A stretch of 64,000 nt of DNA, taken from Paenibacillus pini JCM 16418. Lineage in GTDB: Bacteria > Bacillota > Bacilli > Paenibacillales > Paenibacillaceae. The stretch spans positions 29,305 through 93,304 of the forward strand of contig NZ_BAVZ01000016.1 of assembly GCF_000576305.1 (NCBI RefSeq), given 5' to 3'. Below the pieces are notes generated by a model. It did not search any database. It was given only the letters and a program-made list of their open reading frames with translations, and was not told where the DNA came from. Position 1 is the first letter of the stretch. Every line of letters starts with the position of its first letter. The position numbers and the translations under genes are program-made. Shown here piece by piece: positions 8,071-16,776 of this stretch.

Positions 8071-8985
8071 ATGGATGAATATCTGGCGGGATTGACAACA
8101 GAAGCAATTAATGAACATACACTGATGATTGATGAGTGTACAACGGAACAGATGCTACGTCTGATGAATGAACAGGATGCTAAAGTTCCGGTTGCGGTTG
8201 GAGCTGAAATTCCGCGAATTAGTAAAGCAGTCGATATTTTGCATCATACACTAAAAAATGGTGGCAGAATGTTCTACATAGGAGCAGGATCCTCTGGTAG
8301 ACTGGGTGTGCTTGATGCATCCGAATGTCCACCAACTTTCGGTATTGATCCTCTAATTGTGCAAGGACATATTGCTGGAGGCGATGGTGCACTCAGGTTG
8401 GCTGTTGAAGGCTTTGAGGATAATGCAGAAGAGGGGATCGCGTTAATTGAGCGTTGCGGCGTAACAGAGAAGGATGCTGTTATTGGGATTACGGCGAGCG
8501 GAAGCGCACAATTTGTTATTGCTGGTTTGAAAAGGGCAAAAGAAATTGGAGCAGCAACGATTGGTGTAGTAAATAACAAAAACTCCAAATTAGAAAATGT
8601 TTGCGATGTGTGCATTGCACCTGTCGTTGGACCGGAAGCAATTATGGGATCAACAAGATTGAAAGCGGGTACAGCCCAGAAACTGGTTCTGAATATGCTT
8701 ACGACTTGTACAATGGTGAAGCTTGGGAAGACATATAACAACCTCATGGTAGATCTGAAAGCGAGTAATATTAAGTTGCTTGATCGATCGGTTCGGATCA
8801 TTAAGTCAGCAACAGGCGTGGATGATCATACGGCTGCTGCTTATTTGGAAAGCGCTTCCATGAGTTGTAAGTTAGCTATTATGATGATTAAAACGGGACT
8901 CGACGCAGAGGCGGCTGAGCAAGCTCTGGTTAAAAGTGAAGGTAGTTTAAAGACAGCAATACGAAATTTTAGCAACGTCATTTAA
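8071..8985 (+). CDS. murQ: N-acetylmuramic acid 6-phosphate etherase
   Basis: A protein of about 304 residues matching MurQ along its length: the N-terminal TTEAINEHTLMID, the QDAKVPVAVGAEIPRISKAV segment, the SIS core with GGRMFYIGAGSSGRLGVLDA and ECPPTFG, then GGDGAL, ITASGSAQFVIAGL and a C-terminal helical region. MurQ removes the lactyl ether from MurNAc-6-phosphate, giving GlcNAc-6-phosphate in peptidoglycan recycling. The reading frame is open upstream to 7969, but that part covers the promoter. GGGAGG at 8059-8064 is spaced 6 nt from ATG 8071, which I take as the start; ATG 8065 is the alternative. First gene of the salvage operon. Confidence 0.9.
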   Translation: MDEYLAGLTTEAINEHTLMIDECTTEQMLRLMNEQDAKVPVAVGAEIPRISKAVDILHHTLKNGGRMFYIGAGSSGRLGVLDASECPPTFGIDPLIVQGHIAGGDGALRLAVEGFEDNAEEGIALIERCGVTEKDAVIGITASGSAQFVIAGLKRAKEIGAATIGVVNNKNSKLENVCDVCIAPVVGPEAIMGSTRLKAGTAQKLVLNMLTTCTMVKLGKTYNNLMVDLKASNIKLLDRSVRIIKSATGVDDHTAAAYLESASMSCKLAIMMIKTGLDAEAAEQALVKSEGSLKTAIRNFSNVI

Positions 8986-9037
8986 TTTTTAATAGCTCAA
9001 TGATATAAATAAAAAATATTTTTGGGAGGTATTTCTA

Positions 9038-10463
9038 ATGAAAAAGAAAATGCGTGTATTAGCATCTATCTTTGCTCTATCCATGGCTATGTCTACTCTG
9101 GCAGCATGTGGAGATTCATCTAGTAAAGATGCTGGTACAACAGGTGGTACAGGCGATGCAAGTGCCAAAGATACCATTACTGCATTACTTCCACCAGTAT
9201 CAGGTAATTTTCAAGATACGTTTGCACAAATCCAAAAAGATTTTACCGCAGAATATCCAAACTTGACCTTGAAAATTGAGCCTGCAAGCTGGGAAGATAT
9301 GACCCAGAAGCTTGATACTCAAGTGAATGCTGGTAGTCCTCCAGATATCGCATTTATCGGTTCTGACGGTATTTCGAAATATGTACAACAAGAAATGCTT
9401 ATGGACATCACGGATACAGCAACTAAAGAAATGGTAGCAGATTATGATCAAGTGCCTCTCGAATACATGAAGAATGGCGATGGACTATACGGCTTCCCAG
9501 CTTACATGGAAGTTCATGCATTGGGTGGTAACAGAGAATACCTAGAGAAAGCCGGTATTGATTGGAAGAAAGTTCAAAAAGAAGGATGGACTTTCGATGA
9601 ATTCCGCGAAGCTATCAAAAAAGGTGTAGTTTCTGAAGGTGGCAAAACGTCTCGTTACGGTTTCGTATTTGCAACTGCGGGCGTAGCATCTAAAGATTAT
9701 TTGAACATTTTGATCAAAAATGCAGGTATGCCTTCTGCGTTTACTAAAGATCTCAAATATGCATACACCAACAAAAACTACTTAGAAGTGTTGAAAGATA
9801 TTCGCAGCATGATTGATGATGCTCGATGCCAAAAGAGCTTAGCTCTGTAGATGCAGGTAAACGTTGGAATATGTTCCTAACAGGTCAAACTATGATTACA
9901 GGTAAGGGTCTTGCAACATTCGAAAACTCTGCCAATAAGAACAACGAAAAAATTAAAGCGAAAGATGGTAGTGAAGTAAAAGGAAGTATTCCAGTTACCT
10001 ACACAGTATTGCCCGTACCTAAATTCGCTGGTCAAGAGCAACAATCTAGCGTTGCAGTTGATGGATATGTTACTTTCCGTGGAGCTAAAGAACCAACTGC
10101 TGAACATAAAGCTAACGTTGTAAAAGCTGCGTATTTCTTAGCTAGTGGTAAAGTAGCCGCAACAACAAACAATGATCTTTTCGTAGCGCAAATTGCAGAG
10201 AGTGCAAGAAAAGCTGCGGAAAGCATGACTGTTACTAGAGATGCTGACAATAAAGCGGCTGTTGAGACTATGCTTAAACAAGCAGCACCTGCACGTCCTG
10301 ATATTCCAACTGAACTAGGTGCAAAAGCAATTAAAATGGAAGATGAAGTTATCATTCCTAAACTGCAAGCACTAATCGCTGGTGAAATTACACCTGAGGC
10401 TATGTTTGAAGCCGTTAAGAAGGGACCATTGCAGCATTTGGCGAAGATGGCATTGTGAAATAA
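9038..10463 (+). pseudogene. sugar ABC transporter substrate-binding lipoprotein, two frameshifts
   Basis: The gene encodes a family 1 extracellular solute-binding protein. It has a lipoprotein signal peptide (Lys-rich start, lipobox LAAC near residue 23), a Ser/Thr/Gly-rich linker and the fold-typical WEDMTQKLDTQVNAGSPPDI. The ribosome site is GGGAGG. The frame breaks at about 9821-9826: one base is missing, and restoring it joins IDDA to MPKELSSVDAGKRWNMF. A second single-base loss at 10423-10428 replaces a natural C terminus ending GEDGIVK (stop 10461-10463) by an out-of-frame tail that stops at 10458. By its place between murQ and two permeases it should bind a murein amino sugar such as MurNAc or anhydro-MurNAc; this ligand is inferred. 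Confidence 0.8.
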
Positions 10464-10475
10464 TAGAGTACTGAT

Positions 10476-10513
10476 TTCGGATAGTCGCGTGGAAGCACAT
10501 GTGGCTATCCGAA
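10476..10513 (+). promoter_or_regulatory. intergenic hairpin between binding protein and permease genes
   Basis: A perfect 9-bp stem: TTCGGATAG (10476-10484) and CTATCCGAA (10505-10513). No T tract follows, so it is not a normal terminator. Such hairpins often protect the 3' end of binding-protein mRNA and reduce read-through into permease genes; that role is inferred. Confidence 0.6.
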
Positions 10514-10554
10514 CTATGTTTGTGGAACTATTTTTCGAGAGGGGGATTCCAAAT

Positions 10555-11463
10555 ATGTCACAAGTCGAATTAACTAAACCGAAAAAAAGACGGAAAATTA
10601 AAGGTGACGGAGCATGGGGATATGCGTTTATCGCAGTTGCATTGGTTGTATTTGCGATGTTTACCGCTTATCCAGTTGTAAGCGCATTTATTATCAGTTT
10701 TCAGAAATATAAGCCACTAGGTTCCAGTTTTGTAGGATTCGATAATTATATCGCTACCTTTAAAGACCCCTTATTTGGAAAATCCGTTGTAAATACGATA
10801 GTGTATACCGTTTTAACCGTACCCGTTGCATTGATTCTTTCATTTGGAGTATCCATCTTGGTATTACCACTGAAGAAAAAATTGCAGACGACCTTCAAAG
10901 CCATCTATTACTTGCCAGCAGTTGCTTCCGGTGTTGCATTGTCGGTGGTATGGCTCTGGATGTTCGATCCGATGTCCTCAGGTATATTCAATAAACTCAT
11001 TTCTGTATTCGGTATTAGTAATCAGAACTGGCTTGGATCAAGCGCTACCGCAATGTTCTCATTGGTTCTTATGGCATGGCTATCAAGTCATGGTACCAGC
11101 ATTATTATCTACTTAGCAGCACTACTGGGTATTGATGAAAGCTATTACGAGGCAGCAGAGCTTGATGGAGCAACATTTTGGAAAAAGATTTGGTACATTG
11201 TTATTCCTTGTTTGAAACCGACAACGTTATTCCTTTTAGTCACAGGTGTAATCGGTTCGTTTCAAGTATTCCAAAATGCTTACCTAATGACGGGTGGGGG
11301 ACCAGACAATGCAACAACCATGGTCGGATTATTGATCTTCAATAACGCATTTAAATACTTTGAGTTTGGTAAAGCGGCTGCACAATCATTAATCTTAGCC
11401 GTTATTATTGCAGGTATTTCATTGGCTCAATTTAAATTCCTTGGCGATGACGTGGAATATTAG
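10555..11463 (+). CDS. sugar ABC transporter permease (MalF/UgpA type)
   Basis: A 302-residue membrane protein with six predicted helices and the permease EAA loop YYEAAELDGATFWKKIWYIV (about residue 198), which docks to the ATPase. ATG at 10555 is preferred over the upstream in-frame GTG because GAGAGGGGG lies just before it. It is the first of two permeases of the importer that follows the binding protein. No ATP-binding gene is in the cluster, so a shared MsmX-type ATPase encoded elsewhere is likely, as is common in Firmicute sugar importers (inference). Confidence 0.85.
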   Translation: MSQVELTKPKKRRKIKGDGAWGYAFIAVALVVFAMFTAYPVVSAFIISFQKYKPLGSSFVGFDNYIATFKDPLFGKSVVNTIVYTVLTVPVALILSFGVSILVLPLKKKLQTTFKAIYYLPAVASGVALSVVWLWMFDPMSSGIFNKLISVFGISNQNWLGSSATAMFSLVLMAWLSSHGTSIIIYLAALLGIDESYYEAAELDGATFWKKIWYIVIPCLKPTTLFLLVTGVIGSFQVFQNAYLMTGGGPDNATTMVGLLIFNNAFKYFEFGKAAAQSLILAVIIAGISLAQFKFLGDDVEY

Positions 11464-11483
11464 GGGAAGGGGGAGAAACAACA

Positions 11484-12344
11484 ATGGCATTGTATAACGT
11501 ACATGCAGGAAATAATAAGGCTAGATATGCCAGAAATACGGTTAATGTTACGATTCTTGTTTTGTTTGCGATTGCTACAATATTTCCAATTTACTTCATG
11601 GTCATTTCCTCCTTTGGAGATCCCGTCGAAGCAGGAGCTATGAGCTATTCATTAATTCCAACGAAAATATCTTTTGCATCATATAAGTTTTTCTTCGACT
11701 ATAGTGAATATTCGTATCGCTGGCTTCTCAATTCCACGATTGTGGCCGCTTGCGTTACGATTTCAAATGTATTCTTTGCCAGTCTAGCGGGTTACGCATT
11801 CTCTAAGATTCGTTTTAAAGGTAGAAACGTTCTGTTCATGGTACTGCTCGTTGCCATGATGATTCCTTATCAGGTAACACAAGTTCCTCTGTATATCTTG
11901 ATCGTTAACATCTTCCACATTCAGAATACGTACAGTGCCTTGATATTACCCGGTCTAGTTACGGTATATAACATCTTTCTTGCCAAGCAGTTTATGGGTA
12001 GTATCCCGAATGAAGTTATTGAATGTGCCAAGATTGAAGGCTGTAATCAGTTCCAGATTTACTACAAAATTATCATGCCTCTTTCCAAAACAGTCTTGGC
12101 TGTTATGGCTATTCTCACATTCATGGAAAGCTGGAATACGTTCTTCTGGCCATTCCTAGTCACCAATACGATGGATATGCAGACAATTCAAGTCGGACTC
12201 AAAAACTTTAAATTCGCAAATACGACGTATTTTGCGCCAATGATGGCAGGTGCTACCATTTCTGCAGTTCCGATGTTTATTCTCTTCTTTAGTTTGCAAA
12301 AGTACTTCTTAGAAGGAGTAACGGTTGGAGCGGTGAAAGGCTAA
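11484..12344 (+). CDS. sugar ABC transporter permease (MalG/UgpE type)
   Basis: A 286-residue inner-membrane protein with about six hydrophobic segments. The EAA loop is EVIECAKIEGCNQFQIYYKI near residue 180; the first Ala of the usual EAA is Cys here, and the invariant Gly is kept. The ribosome site GGGGAAGGGGGAG precedes the ATG. The stop abuts the start of anmK with no gap, showing one transcript. Pairs with the upstream permease to form the channel for the presumed amino-sugar substrate. Confidence 0.85.
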   Translation: MALYNVHAGNNKARYARNTVNVTILVLFAIATIFPIYFMVISSFGDPVEAGAMSYSLIPTKISFASYKFFFDYSEYSYRWLLNSTIVAACVTISNVFFASLAGYAFSKIRFKGRNVLFMVLLVAMMIPYQVTQVPLYILIVNIFHIQNTYSALILPGLVTVYNIFLAKQFMGSIPNEVIECAKIEGCNQFQIYYKIIMPLSKTVLAVMAILTFMESWNTFFWPFLVTNTMDMQTIQVGLKNFKFANTTYFAPMMAGATISAVPMFILFFSLQKYFLEGVTVGAVKG

Positions 12345-13541
12345 ATGACTACTGCATCTAACCATTCGCATCGTCGTCGCTACGTTGTAGGTTTAATGTC
12401 CGGTACTTCTGTGGACGGTGTTGATGCTGCTGTGATAGAAGTTTGCGGCGTCCCAGGTGAGTCACCTCAGGTCAAACAAATTGCTTTTGAGAATAAGCCC
12501 TATCCAATTCAAGTCAGAGAAGACATATTTAAGTTGTTTGATCCGATCTATGCGACTGTAGATAAAGTTGGAACTATGAATGTATTACTTGGCGAGATAT
12601 ATGCAGAGGCTGCGCTATCCGTGATCAAGAAAGCGGGTTTGATTCCTAGTGATATTCTAGTAATCGGCTCTCATGGCCAGACCATCTACCATGCACCCGA
12701 ATATGAACACTTCAATGGTTATGATGTGCATTATACTGTGCAGATCGGCGAAGGGTCGGTAATTTCAGCGAGAACGGGTATTCCGTGCGTGTCGGATTTT
12801 CGTGTTGCTGATATGGCTGTGGGTGGGCAGGGCGCGCCATTAGTTCCTTTTACAGAATATTTGCTGTACCGTGAAATGGATCGTACATTGCTAATGCAGA
12901 ATATTGGCGGTATCGGCAATATTACAGTCATTCCGGCAGATTGCTCACCAGAGCAAGTATACGCTTTTGATACGGGGCCAGGTAACATGCTGATTGATGG
13001 TGTTGTAGCGCGTCTGTATCAAGGTGAATTAACGATGGATACTGGAGGAGCCATTGCGCAAAAAGGCAAAATCAACGCTGAACTTCTGCATCTATTACAA
13101 CAAGAGGAATTCTACGGGTTACCCGTGCCGAAATCTACTGGCAGAGAGCGATTTGGTTCCTCTTATATAGATGGGTTGCTACGTTATACGGATGAGCATG
13201 GGTTGGCATCTGAGGATATTGTTGCTACGGTTACCATGCTTACGGCTTGGTCAATTGGAGATGCATATCGAAGATTTATTCTACCTAATCATCCAGCTGA
13301 CGTCTTGTTTGTGGGTGGTGGTGGAAGTTATAATCCAGTGCTACTGGAATTCCTTCGTCAGGAAATGGAGCCTATGGGTGTGCAGGTGCTTACGCAGGAG
13401 CAGGTGGGTCTAAGTAGCGATGCTAAAGAAGCGATTGCATTCGCTTTACTTGCCGACTATACCATAGCGAGACTACCGAATACGCTACCTAATGTTACAG
13501 GGGCTGAGCGAGCTGTAGTGATGGGGAAAATAAGTTTCTAA
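12345..13541 (+). CDS. anmK: anhydro-N-acetylmuramic acid kinase
   Basis: A 398-residue protein with the AnmK signature near its N terminus (VVGLMSGTSVDGVDAAVIEV), HGQTIYHAP, DFRVADMAVGGQGAPLVPF, the nucleotide-binding QNIGGIGNITVIP, DTGPGN and a C-terminal GGGGSYNP. AnmK opens 1,6-anhydro-MurNAc and phosphorylates it to MurNAc-6-phosphate, the substrate of MurQ, so the two genes form a two-step path in one operon. The ATG starts on the base after the preceding permease stop, indicating translational coupling. Confidence 0.92.
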   Translation: MTTASNHSHRRRYVVGLMSGTSVDGVDAAVIEVCGVPGESPQVKQIAFENKPYPIQVREDIFKLFDPIYATVDKVGTMNVLLGEIYAEAALSVIKKAGLIPSDILVIGSHGQTIYHAPEYEHFNGYDVHYTVQIGEGSVISARTGIPCVSDFRVADMAVGGQGAPLVPFTEYLLYREMDRTLLMQNIGGIGNITVIPADCSPEQVYAFDTGPGNMLIDGVVARLYQGELTMDTGGAIAQKGKINAELLHLLQQEEFYGLPVPKSTGRERFGSSYIDGLLRYTDEHGLASEDIVATVTMLTAWSIGDAYRRFILPNHPADVLFVGGGGSYNPVLLEFLRQEMEPMGVQVLTQEQVGLSSDAKEAIAFALLADYTIARLPNTLPNVTGAERAVVMGKISF

Positions 13542-13583
13542 ATTATTCTAAGAGTCGAGCGCGAGTGGAGGTTTCACTTTAAC

Positions 13584-14549
13584 ATGATTGTATCTTGGAA
13601 GCATCAGTATACTTATGCGGTCATAGCACTATGGAACGAAGAAGCCGTGAAAGATGGATATAAGGAACTAACAGTGCAAAGCATGACAGATATTATTTTG
13701 TCTAATCCTTATTTTGATAAGGATAATACATTTGTATTGCTAGAATCGGATCAGGTCAAAGGATTCGCGTGTGGCTGTACGGGTGATGATTTACCTCTCG
13801 GAGATGTTGCAGGATATATCACTTGTATCGTGTTATCGGATGGATATCAAACCGATGAGAATTATCAAAAGTTGCTTGGCGCACTTGAGGATCACTTTAA
13901 GGCATTAGGCAAGAAGCAGTCGGATGTTCTTTTTTTCAACCCGATGCAGCTACCTTGGTATATTCCGAATACGGATAAGCATGAACATAACAATGCTCCT
14001 GGAGTACCCATTGAAAGCAAGCTATACAAGTTTCTGCTTCGTCAGGGATATGTTGAACGAGCAGTAGAATGTGCCATGTATTTGAGCCTAGATACATTTG
14101 AAGTTCCAGATGATATTAGAGCTAAACAAGATAAAGCAGCAGCCTCTGGCTATACCGTTGAATTGTTTGATTCAGATCAGCATGTCGGAGTAGAAGAAAT
14201 GCTTACCGGATTTAACAATCCGTTATGGCAACGAGAAATCTCTCGATATACTTCCGAAGGAGTGCCTGTGGTGATCGCAGCGCAGCAAGGACGTGTTGTT
14301 GGCTTTGCGGGACCGGTCATTCGTCAAGACAATGGACGCGGGTATTTCTCAGGTATTGGAGTTCATTCTGATCACGAGGGGTATGGATTGGGAAGTATTT
14401 TATTCTTTAAGCTATGTGAAGCTTTTAAAAATATCGGAACTGAATATATGTCACTGTATACTGGCATCTCTAATCCTGCTATAGGTATATACAAGAAGGC
14501 TCGGTTCAATACGGTTAAGCAATTTTCCATCATGAGAAGGGAGTTATAA
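13584..14549 (+). CDS. GNAT family N-acetyltransferase
   Basis: A 321-residue protein with two GNAT-like lobes. The C-terminal one is the clearer: VVIAAQQGRVVGFAGPV, then IGVHSDHEGYGLGSILFFKL (the acetyl-CoA loop) and SNPAIGIYKKARF. It follows anmK by 42 nt on the same strand, with GGAGG upstream of the ATG, and precedes a PIG-L-type deacetylase by 6 nt. An acetyltransferase next to a deacetylase suggests it handles the amino group of the salvaged sugar or a peptide on it; this is an inference. Confidence 0.75.
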   Translation: MIVSWKHQYTYAVIALWNEEAVKDGYKELTVQSMTDIILSNPYFDKDNTFVLLESDQVKGFACGCTGDDLPLGDVAGYITCIVLSDGYQTDENYQKLLGALEDHFKALGKKQSDVLFFNPMQLPWYIPNTDKHEHNNAPGVPIESKLYKFLLRQGYVERAVECAMYLSLDTFEVPDDIRAKQDKAAASGYTVELFDSDQHVGVEEMLTGFNNPLWQREISRYTSEGVPVVIAAQQGRVVGFAGPVIRQDNGRGYFSGIGVHSDHEGYGLGSILFFKLCEAFKNIGTEYMSLYTGISNPAIGIYKKARFNTVKQFSIMRREL

Positions 14550-14555
14550 CGAACG

Positions 14556-15260
14556 ATGAGCGAACAAAAGTTAACGATTCTGGCCATTGGTGGCCATGTA
14601 GGGGATGCAGAACTTACCGCAGGTGGAGTACTCGCAAGCCATTCACTTAAGGGTGATCGAATTGTTACATTGGCACTAACTGCTGGGGAACGCGGTGTTC
14701 CTGCGGGTCAAGATATGGCTGAATATCGTGAGCAGAAAGTAAATGAGGCGAAGCAATTCGCTGAGATGCTGGGCGGCGAATCGATCGTATTCGATATTCC
14801 CGATGGAGAATTACAGAATAATGAAGAAATGCGGATGAGAGTGTGTGATGTAATTCGCGATGTACGTCCGAATATCATCATTACTCATTTTAAAAATAGC
14901 ATGCACAAAGATCATATGACGACGCATTTGATCGTGAATGACGCACGCTTCTTTGCAGGTCTAGCTTCATTCAAACGTGAAAAACCAGCATTCTTCGCTT
15001 CTAAATTGTATTATGCTGAGAACTGGGAAGATGCTGTTGACTATAAACCATATGTATATGTGGATTTTAATCAAGAAGCGTATGACTTGTGGGTTGCAGC
15101 CGTTTCTAAGCACTGGTTTGTAACTAATAGTAAGTCATTCCCATTCTTAGAATATTACAAGCATTTAGTTCGAGTTCGTGGTATTGAAGCTAGAAAAGAA
15201 TATGCAGAAACCTTTATGGTTCCGGAAGAAACCATGCGTGTTTTGAGACCGGAGCTATAA
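14556..15260 (+). CDS. PIG-L/LmbE family deacetylase-like protein, variant active site
   Basis: A 234-residue PIG-L-family protein. Characterised members are zinc-dependent N-acetylglucosamine deacetylases (BshB, MshB) with an AHPDD motif. Here the motif reads GGHVGDAELTAGG: the zinc ligands His and second Asp are kept, but the first Asp, taken as the catalytic base in the family, is Gly. The second zinc-binding motif is present as HKDHMTTHLI. The rest follows the family, for example LALTAGERG and REQKVNEAKQFAEMLGG. It is the last gene of the salvage operon, ending at a strong terminator. It may deacetylate with altered chemistry, or it may bind sugars without catalysis. Confidence 0.8.
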   Translation: MSEQKLTILAIGGHVGDAELTAGGVLASHSLKGDRIVTLALTAGERGVPAGQDMAEYREQKVNEAKQFAEMLGGESIVFDIPDGELQNNEEMRMRVCDVIRDVRPNIIITHFKNSMHKDHMTTHLIVNDARFFAGLASFKREKPAFFASKLYYAENWEDAVDYKPYVYVDFNQEAYDLWVAAVSKHWFVTNSKSFPFLEYYKHLVRVRGIEARKEYAETFMVPEETMRVLRPEL

Positions 15261-15270
15261 CTATATTGGA

Positions 15271-15316
15271 AAACAAAGAGACACTGCGACGAATCCTCGC
15301 AGTGTTCTTTGTTTGA
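15271..15316 (+). terminator. rho-independent terminator ending the amino-sugar operon
   Basis: ACACTGCGA and TCGCAGTGT form the stem core, extended by AAACAAAGA and TCTTTGTTT. It lies 10 nt after the PIG-L stop. Confidence 0.85.
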
Positions 15317-15336
15317 GTTTCAATTGCTGATAATGA

Positions 15337-15504
15337 TTACTCATTATCAGTTTCAACATATGCTTTCAGGCCCGCATTGGTTAGAACATGAAGATGCTTA
15401 TTTATAGCTGTTCGGCTGATGGAATAGCTTTCCGTAATAGCGGTAATAAAGCATTTTTCTTCTGCATTTACATACTTGTGAAAACAAAATGCTTCGCTCA
15501 TCAT
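15337..15504 (-). pseudogene. remnant of an ArsR-type winged-helix regulator
   Basis: A 55-residue minus-strand frame contains SISRTAINKHLHVLTNAGL, which matches the recognition helix and wing region of ArsR-family repressors. It begins at ATG 15504 (or 15501), has no clear ribosome site and stops soon after the recognition helix. The usual N-terminal helices and C terminus are missing, so it looks like a decayed fragment. It partly overlaps the region upstream of the des promoter. A small functional protein is less likely. Confidence 0.45.
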
Positions 15505-15513
15505 TTTTCTATA

Positions 15514-15578
15514 TGACGTTTGTCATACCTGTCACTAGACGTTTATGACTGTTGCGATAGGCGCGGAGTCCCTATAAT
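15514..15578 (+). promoter_or_regulatory. des promoter region with candidate DesR-binding site
   Basis: TGACGTTTGTCA (15514-15525) is a short palindrome. A related GTCA/TGAC pair lies at 15530-15549. A TATAAT -10 is at 15573-15578 with no good -35 at normal spacing, as expected for an activator-dependent promoter. Desaturase genes linked to desKR are activated by phosphorylated DesR at such sites; the match here is by position and symmetry only. Confidence 0.5.
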
Positions 15579-15648
15579 TAAGGTTATAAACTACGAATGA
15601 CGAGCAGAAGCGGTTTCCGACGCGTCATTTCGAGGAGGAAACATAATA

Positions 15649-16704
15649 ATGAATCAGGCTAAACTATCCAATATGAAAAAAAATGTTGCCCCTTTTGAAC
15701 AAATTGATACGAAATCAAGTATTAGACAACTCATCAACACGATCGTGCCGCTAGTGCTGCTCTGGTACGCCGCTTACTTAAGTTTATCTGTTTCGTATTG
15801 GCTTACAATTCCTATTGCTATAATCACTTCCGGATTTGTTGTTCGGACATTTATTATATTTCATGATTGTTGTCACCAGTCATTCTTCAAGAATCGTCTT
15901 GCGAATGAAATACTAGGTACGATTACAGGTGTTGTCGCTCTGTGTCCGTATCAACAATGGAAAAACACACATTCCATTCACCATGCAACAAGTAGTAACC
16001 TTGATAAAAGAGGAACCGGGGACATGTGGGTTCTGACGGTTGAAGAATATGCAGAAGCTTCTGTGTGGCTTCGTCTTGCCTATCGGATTTATCGTAATCC
16101 ATTTGTACTTTTTGGAGCAGGTCCCATCTTTATTTTCTTGTTCTCGTATCGCTTTAATCGTAAAGGTGCGAAACGTAAGGAAAAGATAGGTACCTACATC
16201 ACTAACATTTCATTAGTCGTTTTGTATTCATCACTTATTTGGGCGATTGGTTGGCAGGCATTTGTTCTAGTCCAAGCACCTATCTTTTTAGTATCGGGTA
16301 TGATGGGCATCTGGCTCTTCTATGTACAGCATCAGTTTGAAGATTCTTATTTCGAGCATGATGAAGAGTGGAGTTATGTGAATGCTGCAGTTGAAGGAAG
16401 TTCATATTACAAGTTGCCAAAAGTTCTACAATGGATCACGGGTAATATTGGATTCCATCATGTTCACCATTTGAGTCCGAAGGTTCCTAACTATAACTTG
16501 GAAAAAGCACATAATGCAACGCCGCCTTTACAGAAGGCAACAACGATTACGATCAGTACGAGTCTGAAATCATTGAATTTCCGCTTATGGGATGAGAAGA
16601 CCAAGACATTCGTTACATTTAGAGATATTAAACATCTGCTGAAAAAACCAAGTGTGGCCTCTGAAAAAATTAAAATGGCACGACCAACTACAGAGAGTAA
16701 ATAG
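15649..16704 (+). CDS. des: membrane acyl-lipid fatty acid desaturase
   Basis: A 351-residue integral membrane desaturase. All three iron-binding histidine boxes are present: HDCCHQ near residue 75, HSIHH near 111 and HHVHH near 279. Hydrophobic segments between them fit the usual four-helix topology. It introduces a double bond into phospholipid acyl chains to keep membranes fluid in the cold (delta-5 in the Bacillus enzyme; position not provable here). The ribosome site GAGGAGG precedes the ATG. DesK and DesR homologues follow on the same strand, the same order as in Bacillus subtilis. Confidence 0.9.
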   Translation: MNQAKLSNMKKNVAPFEQIDTKSSIRQLINTIVPLVLLWYAAYLSLSVSYWLTIPIAIITSGFVVRTFIIFHDCCHQSFFKNRLANEILGTITGVVALCPYQQWKNTHSIHHATSSNLDKRGTGDMWVLTVEEYAEASVWLRLAYRIYRNPFVLFGAGPIFIFLFSYRFNRKGAKRKEKIGTYITNISLVVLYSSLIWAIGWQAFVLVQAPIFLVSGMMGIWLFYVQHQFEDSYFEHDEEWSYVNAAVEGSSYYKLPKVLQWITGNIGFHHVHHLSPKVPNYNLEKAHNATPPLQKATTITISTSLKSLNFRLWDEKTKTFVTFRDIKHLLKKPSVASEKIKMARPTTESK

Positions 16705-16776
16705 AATTAAGACTGTATGTAAAGGATTTAAGAATATATAATAGTTAATATTACAATTGAAAAGGGGGACCAGACT

